Part shown: positions 1 through 4,865 of the stretch, piece by piece
Layout of the letters: each line of letters begins with the position of its first letter
Numbering within the stretch: the stretch's first letter is position 1
From: Gemmobacter sp964439015
GTDB taxonomy: Bacteria; Pseudomonadota; Alphaproteobacteria; Rhodobacterales; Rhodobacteraceae
NCBI GenBank assembly: GCA_964439015.1
Contig: CAYTMV010000087.1
Location: 1-7,659 of the forward strand
Direction: 5' to 3'
DNA length: 7,659 nt
The notes under the pieces: generated by a model
Databases searched by the model: none
Told to the model about the DNA's origin: nothing
Seen by the model: the letters and a program-made list of their open reading frames with translations, nothing else
Program-made: the position numbers and the translations under genes

Positions 1-586
1 GCGCGCCCGCGATCAGCGGAATGACGATGTAAAGGATGACCGACAGGATCAGCGTCTCCCAAGGCACCGAAATCTCGGTCACGCCCAGCAGGAAGGCGAC
101 GATGGGCGCGAAGGCCACCACCATCACCAGATCATTCACCGAGACCTGCACCAGTGTGTAATTCGGATCGCCTTTGGTCAGCTGCGACCAGACAAAGACC
201 ATCGCCGTGCAGGGCGCAGCCCCCAGCAGGATCAGCCCAGCGATGTATTCGGGCGCGCTCGCCGGGTCGATCAGACCCGCGAACAGGTGGTTGAAGAACA
301 GCACCCCAAGCGCCGCCATGGTGAAGGGCTTGATCAGCCAGTTGATCGCCAGCGTGATGATCAACCCCTTTGGCCTCCGCCCCACATCCTTCAACGACCC
401 GAAGTCGATGGCGATCATCATCGGATAGACCATCGCCCAGATCAGCACCGCCACGACCAGATTGACCGAGGCGTATTCCAGCCCGGCCAGCGTCGCAAAC
501 AGCCCCGGCAGCAGGCTTCCCAGCGCCAGACCGGCAAAGATGCACAGCGCGACCCACAGGGTCAGCCAGCGTTCAAACAGACTCAT
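1..586 (-). CDS. acr3: ACR3-family arsenite efflux permease (partial, N-terminal 195 residues)
   Basis: Seen: reading leftward from the ATG at 586-584 the frame stays open to the window edge, giving 195 residues; the C-terminal half is outside. The protein is strongly hydrophobic, with about six likely membrane segments (roughly residues 8-30, 41-60, 74-98, 113-133, 147-170, 177-195). The stretch GAAPCTAMVFVW around Cys126, followed by SQLTKGDPNYTLVQVSVND, is the hallmark of ACR3 transporters. Known of the family: ACR3 proteins are inner-membrane carriers of about 350 residues that expel arsenite using the proton motive force, and the conserved cysteine of the APCTAMV segment is needed for activity. 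Context: the start lies inside the end of arsR (14-base overlap), with GGAAAG 7 bases before the ATG, so the two genes are co-transcribed and probably translationally coupled. ACR3 rather than ArsB is clear from this motif. The missing end cannot be judged. Confidence 0.93.
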   Translation of the reverse strand, partial: MSLFERWLTLWVALCIFAGLALGSLLPGLFATLAGLEYASVNLVVAVLIWAMVYPMMIAIDFGSLKDVGRRPKGLIITLAINWLIKPFTMAALGVLFFNHLFAGLIDPASAPEYIAGLILLGAAPCTAMVFVWSQLTKGDPNYTLVQVSVNDLVMVVAFAPIVAFLLGVTEISVPWETLILSVILYIVIPLIAGA

Positions 587-905
587 GCGGGTTCTTTCCG
601 TCAGGGTGGCAGCAGGTGCCGTCCGGGGGTGGGGTCAGGCCTTGGATGAAATCGGCCAGAGGGCTCAGGGTGGCCGGGTTCAGGGCATAGCAGATGCGCG
701 GCCCGTCGATCTCGCCCGTGATCACGGCCGCCGCCTTGAGGATGCGCAGATGCTCGGACACGGTGGATTGCGCGAGGCCCAACGCCTCCACGATATCGCC
801 CCCTATGCAGCCCGGCGTGGCCTGCAACAGGTGAATGATCCGGATGCGCGCCGGATGCGCCAGCGCCTTGGCCAGATTGGCAAGCTCTTCCATCGGCTGC
901 GCCAT
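573..905 (-). CDS. arsR: ArsR-family arsenic-responsive transcriptional repressor
   Basis: 110 residues, the usual length of a single-domain ArsR/SmtB repressor. Seen: winged-helix fold pattern with ALAHPARIRIIHLL (residues 14-27), a recognition helix around AQSTVSEHLRILK (45-57), and a wing with ITGEIDGPRICYAL (62-75). Cysteines are at 33, 72, 98 and 99; the vicinal pair is in a short tail ending CCHPDGKNPHESV. Known of the family: As(III) binding to cysteines releases the dimer from DNA and derepresses the operon. The classic ELCVCDL arsenic site of E. coli-type ArsR is absent here (the equivalent helix reads PGCIGGDIVEAL). Inference: Cys98/Cys99, perhaps with Cys33, form the sensor site, as in ArsRs that use C-terminal cysteine pairs. 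The start is supported by GAGAGG five bases upstream. It is the first gene of the ars operon, overlaps the efflux gene, and has a palindrome at its own promoter, implying autoregulation. Confidence 0.93.
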   Translation of the reverse strand: MAQPMEELANLAKALAHPARIRIIHLLQATPGCIGGDIVEALGLAQSTVSEHLRILKAAAVITGEIDGPRICYALNPATLSPLADFIQGLTPPPDGTCCHPDGKNPHESV

Positions 906-921
906 GCGACCTCTCTTCGTT

Positions 922-939
922 TATCGTCGATCGGCGATA
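922..939. promoter_or_regulatory. Putative ArsR operator (18-bp near-palindrome)
   Basis: TATCGTCGATCGGCGATA matches its reverse complement at 8 of 9 base pairs. It overlaps the -10 of the predicted arsR promoter and ends 16 bases before the arsR start codon, the expected place for an autorepressor site. Assignment to ArsR is inferred from position and symmetry. Confidence 0.55.
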
Positions 940-964
940 TAATTTCAGGCGCGAAAAAACGCAA
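936..964 (-). promoter_or_regulatory. Predicted sigma70 promoter of the ars operon
   Basis: On the minus strand, TTGCGT (964-959) and TATATC (941-936) are separated by 17 bases; TTATAT (942-937, spacer 16) is an equally good -10. This A/T-rich stretch stands out from its GC-rich surroundings and lies about 30 bases before the arsR start. It is a prediction from sequence only. Confidence 0.55.
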
Positions 965-1012
965 CCCTCTTTGAACATGCGTCCTGTATGGCACGGCCAT
1001 GGCCACGGGGAA

Positions 1013-1040
1013 TCGTCGGCCGCCAGTCGTCGGCCGCCAG
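1013..1040. repeat. 14-bp perfect tandem duplication
   Basis: TCGTCGGCCGCCAG occurs twice head to tail (1013-1026 and 1027-1040). The second copy forms the left arm of a hairpin (1033-1040 with 1044-1051, loop GCG, one G-T pair). No T-run follows, so it is not a convincing terminator. Function unknown; it may be a recent slippage duplication. Confidence 0.85.
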
Positions 1041-1129
1041 GCGCTGGTGGCTTGAGTCTCCGGCTCTGAGAACGACAGCGCGATCCGAAAGATTTCACAG
1101 CCCGTTCAGCCAGTTCCCCAACGCGCTGC

Positions 1130-1149
1130 CGGTATCGGAGCCGATATCG
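1130..1149. repeat. 20-bp near-palindrome, possible operator
   Basis: CGGTATCGG and CCGATATCG flank a central AG; eight of nine pairs match and the ninth is G opposite T. It lies about 130 bases before the amidase start, too far for a simple promoter operator but possible for an activator or an upstream promoter. No regulator gene for it is visible here. Confidence 0.4.
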
Positions 1150-1203
1150 AGGTGAAAAGCGGGGGGCTTGGCCGGTCTGTCCCGAAGCCTGTCGCGCCCG
1201 CTT

Positions 1204-1225
1204 TGCAAGTTCGCAGAGCTTGCAG
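1204..1225. promoter_or_regulatory. Inverted repeat near a possible amidase promoter
   Basis: TGCAAG (1204-1209) and CTTGCA (1219-1224) form a 6-bp inverted repeat with a 9-base spacer. The right arm coincides with TTGCAG (1220-1225), which could serve as a -35 element. A matching -10 is poor (TACTCT at 1242-1247, 16-base spacing). This is the best promoter/operator candidate for the downstream amidase, but it is weak. Confidence 0.3.
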
Positions 1226-1250
1226 TTTCGCCGCCCTGATCTACTCTTGT

Positions 1251-1272
1251 TCCCGCAACATTTAACGGGAGG
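1251..1272 (+). promoter_or_regulatory. Strong Shine-Dalgarno of the amidase gene, inside a small hairpin
   Basis: GGGAGG (1267-1272) sits five bases before the ATG at 1278 and fixes that start. TCCCG (1251-1255) can pair with CGGGA (1266-1270) across a 10-base loop, which would partly cover the ribosome-binding site. Whether the hairpin matters in vivo is unknown. Confidence 0.6.
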
Positions 1273-1277
1273 ATATC

Positions 1278-2594
1278 ATGCCGGACGGAAGCACCACAGG
1301 GCCGCGCCGCAGCGTCGTCGTGTCCGAGTTCACCAACAGCGTCCTTGATCCCGCAGCACCCATGCTGGGACCGGTGGAGAATGGCGGCACGATCATCGCC
1401 AATACGGCCCCGGGGTGCTGGGGGCCGATGATCACCCCGCGCCTGCGCGGCGGGCATGAGGTGACAACCCCTGTCCATATCAACGGCGCCGAGGTGGGCG
1501 ATGGCGTGGCGATCCGCATCCGCGACATCACCGTGACCTCGATCGCCACAGCCTCAGGCCATGACAGCTCGCCCGAGGGGTTCTGTCTGGGCGACCCCTA
1601 TGTCGCCGCCCGCTGCCCGGTCTGCGATACGGTCTGGCCGGAAACCCATGTGGAAGGCATCGGCCAGGACGCCGTGAAATGCGACACCTGCGGCAATGCG
1701 GTAAAGCCGTTCGAGATCGTCCACGGCTATACCGTGACCTTTGACGACACCCGCGCCGTGGGCCTGACTCTGCCCAAGACCGCGGCCGAAACCATCGCCC
1801 ATGACGCCAACCACTATGCGGCCCTGCCCGATGGCAGCCGCCAGCACTCGATCCTGACCTATGCGCCCTCGGACATGCCGGGCACGCTGGTGCGGATGCG
1901 GCCCTTCCTGGGTCAGCTGGGCACCTGCCCGTCGATGGCCATGCCCGACAGCCACAATGCCGGCGATTTCGGCGCGTTTCTGGTGGGTGCGCCCCATGCC
2001 TATGGCATCACCGCCGAGCAACTGGCCCAGCACAAGACCGATGGCCACATGGATATCGACGCCGTGCGGGCAGGTGCGATCCTGATCGCGCCGGTCAAGG
2101 TGCCGGGCGCGGGTGTCTACATGGGCGACATGCATGCCGGTCAGGGCGATGGCGAGATCGCCGGCCATACCATGGATGTGGCCGGCAGCGTGACCCTGCA
2201 GGTCGAGGTGGTCAAGAACTACCCGCTGGACGGCCCGGTGCTGTTCCCGCTGGAGGAAGACCTGCCGCCGATGGCCCGCCCCTTCACCGCGGCCGAGCGC
2301 GCCAAGGGCCAGCGTCTGGCCCGGAAATGGGGCGTGGCCGAGATCGAGCCGATGGCCCCGATCAGCGTGATCGGCACGGCGCCCAACCTCAATGATGCGA
2401 TCACCAACGGCTTGGAGCGTGCGGCGAAACTGCTGGGCATGACCGTGCCCGAGGTGCGCAACCGCGCCACCGTCAACGGCGCGATCGAGATCGGCCGCGC
2501 GCCGGGCGTCATTCAGGTGACGTTCCTGGCGCCGCTTTCCCGGCTGGATGCGGTGGGTCTGGGCGGCTATGCGCGCGAGCAGTATAACCTGTAA
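1278..2594 (+). CDS. Acetamidase/formamidase-family (FmdA/AmdA) hydrolase with zinc-ribbon-like insertion
   Basis: 438 residues. Seen: N-terminal NGGTIIANTAPGCWGP (35-50); DGHMDIDAVRAGAILIAPVKVPGAG (255-279); and GDMHAGQGDGEIAGHTMD (283-300), the Asp/His/Glu-rich signature of the FmdA_AmdA family. Known of the family: cytoplasmic enzymes that hydrolyse formamide, acetamide or related short amides to the acid plus ammonia. Odd: residues 113-138 carry two CxxC pairs (CPVC at 113-116, CDTC at 135-138), inserted before the catalytic half in a pattern typical of a small zinc ribbon. The ribbon and the catalytic signature are on one continuous frame, so this is not a frameshift artefact. Context: transcribed alone, divergent from ars and convergent with hut, with a terminator-like hairpin just after the stop. 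Substrate is not predictable from sequence; it need not belong to histidine degradation, since the HutF route makes no formamide. Family assignment is firm, substrate is not. Confidence 0.9.
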   Translation: MPDGSTTGPRRSVVVSEFTNSVLDPAAPMLGPVENGGTIIANTAPGCWGPMITPRLRGGHEVTTPVHINGAEVGDGVAIRIRDITVTSIATASGHDSSPEGFCLGDPYVAARCPVCDTVWPETHVEGIGQDAVKCDTCGNAVKPFEIVHGYTVTFDDTRAVGLTLPKTAAETIAHDANHYAALPDGSRQHSILTYAPSDMPGTLVRMRPFLGQLGTCPSMAMPDSHNAGDFGAFLVGAPHAYGITAEQLAQHKTDGHMDIDAVRAGAILIAPVKVPGAGVYMGDMHAGQGDGEIAGHTMDVAGSVTLQVEVVKNYPLDGPVLFPLEEDLPPMARPFTAAERAKGQRLARKWGVAEIEPMAPISVIGTAPNLNDAITNGLERAAKLLGMTVPEVRNRATVNGAIEIGRAPGVIQVTFLAPLSRLDAVGLGGYAREQYNL

Positions 2595-2607
2595 TCAGGC
2601 AAACCTG

Positions 2608-2644
2608 CCGGATCGCGGGCCGTTTGCCCCGCGGTCCGGTTTCT
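2608..2644 (+). terminator. Probable rho-independent terminator of the amidase gene
   Basis: Arms CCGGATCGCGGG (2608-2619) and CCCGCGGTCCGG (2628-2639) pair over 12 bases with one T-G wobble and an 8-base loop, followed by TTTCT. It begins 13 bases after the amidase stop. The short T-run makes it imperfect. The reverse orientation lacks a T-run, so it is a weaker stop for hutC transcripts. Confidence 0.65.
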
Positions 2645-2646
2645 GC

Positions 2647-2691
2647 GGCGGCCCCGTTCCCGGCTGCCCTGTGTCCGGCGGCCCCGTGTCC
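2647..2691. repeat. Three tandem imperfect 15-bp repeats
   Basis: Units at 2647-2661, 2662-2676 and 2677-2691 share the pattern GGCGGCCCCGTGTCC with 1-4 differences between copies. Twelve bases (CGGCGGCCCCGT) recur exactly at 2646 and 2676. They fill the gap between the amidase terminator and the hutC stop codon. No function is evident; slippage in GC-rich DNA is the simplest origin. Confidence 0.75.
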
Positions 2692-2701
2692 GGGTCCGGC
2701 C

Positions 2702-3400
2702 TCAGATGTCGGTCATCAACCGGTGGCCGGGAGGGTAGACCTGACGCACGCAGGTGATCGGCGCCTCATGCATCCAGGTCGTGCGCTCGACGATGAACAG
2801 CGCCGCCCCCGTCGGGCAGCACAGGATCGCCGCCGTCTCGGCATCGGCCTCGAGTGCGAACAGCGACAGGCTGCCCTTGGTATAGGGCACGTTCTGCACC
2901 AGCCAGGCATTGGCGCTGATCCGGGACAGGTCCACCTCCATCAGCGCGGGCACGGCGGTGGGGTTGATCCAGCGATCCTCATAGGCATAGGGCTTGGCGT
3001 CCGACAGGTGCAGCGCGCGGGCGTGCAGCAACGCGGCCCCGGCCGGCAGCCCCATGCGCGAGCGGATCTGCAACGGCGCCGGCGCCATCTCGCGCGAGAT
3101 CAACGCATAGCCGTAAACCCCGCCACGGGCTTCGACCTCGTGGTGGATGACCGGGATTTCCAGCGTGGCCTTGCGCACCGGGTTGAGGGCGACGCGCGTG
3201 CCGGCCTTGCGGCGCCGGTCCAGATAGCCCGCCTCGGCCAGTTCGCGCAGCGCGCGGTTCACGGTGGCGCGGGCGCAGCCGAACTCCTCGGCCAGATCGG
3301 CCTCGTTGGGGATCAGCTCTCCGGGCGGCCACTGGCGGTTGCGGATGCGCTGCAACACCTCGGCCTGAATGGCTTGCCATGAAGCGGGGCTTTCCAGCAT
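2702..3400 (-). CDS. hutC: HutC, GntR-family histidine-utilisation repressor
   Basis: 232 residues, standard for HutC. Seen: an N-terminal GntR winged helix (about 8-72) with PPGELIPNEADLAEEFG (25-41) and ARATVNRALRELAEAGYL (43-60), then a C-terminal UTRA ligand-binding domain (about 90-230) ending PITCVRQVYPPGHRL. Known of the family: HutC binds hut promoters and is released by urocanate, the HutH product, so histidine induces its own breakdown. Context: second gene of the leftward operon; its ATG follows the hutF stop by one base (TGACATG), with GAAGGA inside the hutF end, so translation is probably coupled. Being expressed from the promoter it likely controls, HutC would be autoregulated. 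Its likely binding sites are in the hutF-hutI gap. The stop codon faces the amidase gene across 107 bases. Confidence 0.93.
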   Translation of the reverse strand: MLESPASWQAIQAEVLQRIRNRQWPPGELIPNEADLAEEFGCARATVNRALRELAEAGYLDRRRKAGTRVALNPVRKATLEIPVIHHEVEARGGVYGYALISREMAPAPLQIRSRMGLPAGAALLHARALHLSDAKPYAYEDRWINPTAVPALMEVDLSRISANAWLVQNVPYTKGSLSLFALEADAETAAILCCPTGAALFIVERTTWMHEAPITCVRQVYPPGHRLMTDI

Positions 3401-3401
3401 G

Positions 3402-4763
3402 TCACAGCGCGTCCTTCAGCCGGCGCAGGGTTTCCACATAGCGGGCGCGGATCGCGTCACGGGCGATGTGCCGACCATCGTGCACCACATGCCGGCCCGC
3501 CGCCCAGACATCAAGCACCATCCGGTCATCGCCGGCAAAAATCCAGGCGTCAAGGATCGTGTCGCCGGTCTTGTCGACCAGATCCACCGCCGCGCCATCC
3601 AGCGCCATCAGGTCGGCCCAGAGGCCCGGGGCGATGGCCCCCGCAGCACGCCCCGCTGCCTGCGCCCCGCCGCGCGCCGCGCCCTCGAACAGCACCCGTC
3701 CGGTCGAGGCATCGGGCCGCGCCAGCGCCGCGCGGGACAGATCGCGCAGCCGCTGCGCATAATCCAGCGTCCGCAGTTCTTCTGACAGGGCAATGCGGAT
3801 ATTGCTGTCCGAGCCGATGCCAAAGCGCCCACCGGCCCCCAGCCAGCGCACCCCGTCAAAGATGCCATCGCCCAGCGAGGATTCGGTGATCGGGCAAAGG
3901 CCGGCCACCGCGCCGGTCGCGGCCAGCCCAAGGGTCTCGTCGGGCAGCATCTGGGTGCAATGGATCAGGCACCAGCGCGCATCGACGGTCGCATTGGCCA
4001 AAAGCCAGCGCACCGGACGCGCCCCCCAGGCGGCGCTGACCTCATCGACCTCGGCCACCTGCTCGGCCAGATGCATGTGAATGGGGCCATCGCCCAATGC
4101 GATCACGTCGCGCAGGGCATCGGGGCTGACGGCGCGCAGGCTGTGCGGGGCCACGCCCAGCACGGTGTCGCGGGGCAGGGCGGCAATCGCCGCCCGGGCG
4201 CCGTCATGCAGCCGGGCAAAGCGGTCCGGATCATTGCCAAAGCGGATCTGTCCCGACCCCAGCGCGCGCCGATCGCAGCCGCCAAACTGATACAGCACCG
4301 GCAGCAGGGTCAGGCCGATGCCGGTGGTCTGTGCGGCGGCCGCGATCCGCGCCGACATTTCGGCCAGATCGTCATGGGGCAGGCCGCCGGGGCGGTGGTG
4401 CAGATAGTGAAACTCGACATTGCAGGCATAGCCGGCCTCCAGCATCTCCATCTGCACAAAGGCGGCGATCGCCTCGACATCCTCGGGCGTCAGGCGATCG
4501 AGAAAGCGGAACATCAGCTGCCGCCAGGTCCAGAACGTGTCGCGCGGATCGGGGCCGCGCCGCTCGGTCAGGCCGGCCATGGCGCGCTGGAAGGCGTGGC
4601 TGTGCAGGTTGGCGGGGGCGGGCAGCAGGACCGCGTGGCGCGCGCCTTCGGCCGGGCTGTCGGCTGTGACCGAGGCGATCCTGCCGGTGTCGTCAATCAC
4701 GATTCGCACATCCCGCGCCCAGCCATCCGCCAGAAGTGCCTGTTCCGCCCAGAGAATTTCCAT
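3402..4763 (-). CDS. hutF: Formimidoylglutamate deiminase (HutF)
   Basis: 453 residues, the usual HutF length. It converts N-formimidoyl-L-glutamate plus water to N-formyl-L-glutamate and ammonia (step 4 of the five-step route) in the cytoplasm. Seen amidohydrolase landmarks: NLHSHAFQ with His54 and His56; HMHLAEQ with His231 and Glu234; CLIHCTQM with His268; GIGSDSNI with Ser318 and Asp319. In the family these supply the zinc ligands (two early His, the His of HLAEQ, and Asp) and the catalytic Glu and His; all are intact. CNVEFHYLHH (114-123), typical of HutF, separates it from guanine deaminase and other relatives. The ATG at 4763 has only a weak GGGG ribosome site. The nearest upstream ATG (4780) is out of frame. 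It is the first gene of the leftward operon, divergent from hutI. Its presence defines the formylglutamate route rather than direct formamide release. Confidence 0.95.
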   Translation of the reverse strand: MEILWAEQALLADGWARDVRIVIDDTGRIASVTADSPAEGARHAVLLPAPANLHSHAFQRAMAGLTERRGPDPRDTFWTWRQLMFRFLDRLTPEDVEAIAAFVQMEMLEAGYACNVEFHYLHHRPGGLPHDDLAEMSARIAAAAQTTGIGLTLLPVLYQFGGCDRRALGSGQIRFGNDPDRFARLHDGARAAIAALPRDTVLGVAPHSLRAVSPDALRDVIALGDGPIHMHLAEQVAEVDEVSAAWGARPVRWLLANATVDARWCLIHCTQMLPDETLGLAATGAVAGLCPITESSLGDGIFDGVRWLGAGGRFGIGSDSNIRIALSEELRTLDYAQRLRDLSRAALARPDASTGRVLFEGAARGGAQAAGRAAGAIAPGLWADLMALDGAAVDLVDKTGDTILDAWIFAGDDRMVLDVWAAGRHVVHDGRHIARDAIRARYVETLRRLKDAL

Positions 4764-4783
4764 GCCGCGCCCCGTTTCATTCG

Positions 4784-4793
4784 TGTATTGACA
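4784..4793. promoter_or_regulatory. Putative HutC operator, site 1 (TGT-N4-ACA)
   Basis: TGTATTGACA has TGT/ACA half-sites and overlaps five of the six-plus bases of the hutI -35. GntR/HutC regulators bind short palindromes of this general kind. Inner bases are not symmetric, so it would be the weaker site. Confidence 0.45.
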
Positions 4794-4816
4794 GTGAAAA
4801 TATGTGCAGACATATT
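4788..4816 (+). promoter_or_regulatory. Predicted promoter of the hutI-hutH-hutG operon
   Basis: A perfect consensus -35, TTGACA (4788-4793), is followed after 17 bases by CATATT (4811-4816), a 4-of-6 -10. The start of transcription would be near 4823, giving a leader of about 43 bases. Both hexamers are overlapped by the proposed HutC sites. Confidence 0.65.
4799..4816. promoter_or_regulatory. Putative HutC operator, site 2 (18-bp palindrome)
   Basis: AATATGT and ACATATT are perfect 7-bp inverted arms around GCAG, containing TGTGCAGACA (4803-4812). The palindrome covers the -10 elements of both divergent hut promoters. Its centre is 19 bases from that of site 1, close to two helix turns. 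Assignment to HutC rests on location, symmetry and the shared TGT-N4-ACA core. Confidence 0.6.
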
Positions 4817-4839
4817 ACGATTAAAAGCGCATAAAACAA
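4812..4839 (-). promoter_or_regulatory. Predicted promoter of the hutF-hutC operon
   Basis: On the minus strand TTGTTT (4839-4834) and TAATAT (4817-4812) are 16 bases apart, placing the start of transcription about 40 bases before the hutF ATG. Its -10 overlaps the -10 of the divergent hutI promoter and the larger palindrome, so one repressor could block both directions. Confidence 0.45.
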
Positions 4840-4854
4840 GCGTTTCGGCAGGGC

Positions 4855-4865
4855 GGGGAGGCCAG
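4855..4865 (+). promoter_or_regulatory. Ribosome-binding site that fixes the hutI start
   Basis: GGGGAGG (4855-4861) ends four bases before the ATG at 4866. The hutI frame is open far upstream (to an ATG at 3960), but that extension runs antisense to hutF and precedes the promoter, so 4866 is the real start. Confidence 0.85.

Larger units (their letters stand above)
906..1277. other. Intergenic region between divergent arsR and the amidase gene
   Basis: About 370 bases without a convincing gene. Reading frames here are extensions or shadows of the flanking genes and lack ribosome-binding sites. The left 60 bases hold the ars promoter and operator. The middle holds a 14-bp tandem duplication with a hairpin (1013-1051) and a 20-bp near-palindrome (1130-1149). 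The right part holds an inverted repeat (1204-1224) and the leader of the amidase gene. From about 970 to 1200 no clear promoter is visible on either strand. Confidence 0.7.

Noticed and set aside
1033..1051. Hairpin as a terminator between ars and amidase genes
   Set aside because: The stem is good but there is no T-run on either strand, and the flanking genes diverge, so no transcript should end here.
601..1098. 165-codon minus-strand frame overlapping arsR and the upstream intergenic region
   Set aside because: Out of frame with the clear ArsR protein, and it spans the ars promoter; composition is of shadow type.
1554..2168. 204-codon minus-strand open frame inside the amidase gene
   Set aside because: Antisense shadow of a well-supported gene; low-complexity Gly/His/Val/Arg composition.
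2624..3382. 252-codon plus-strand open frame opposite hutC
   Set aside because: Opposite to the clear GntR/UTRA reading; begins in the 15-bp repeats and has no plausible ribosome site.
3960..4865. Open frame continuous with hutI, extending it by about 300 residues upstream
   Set aside because: It lies antisense to hutF, crosses the hutI promoter and ribosome-binding site, and its translation has no family character. High GC and codon bias keep the frame free of stops.
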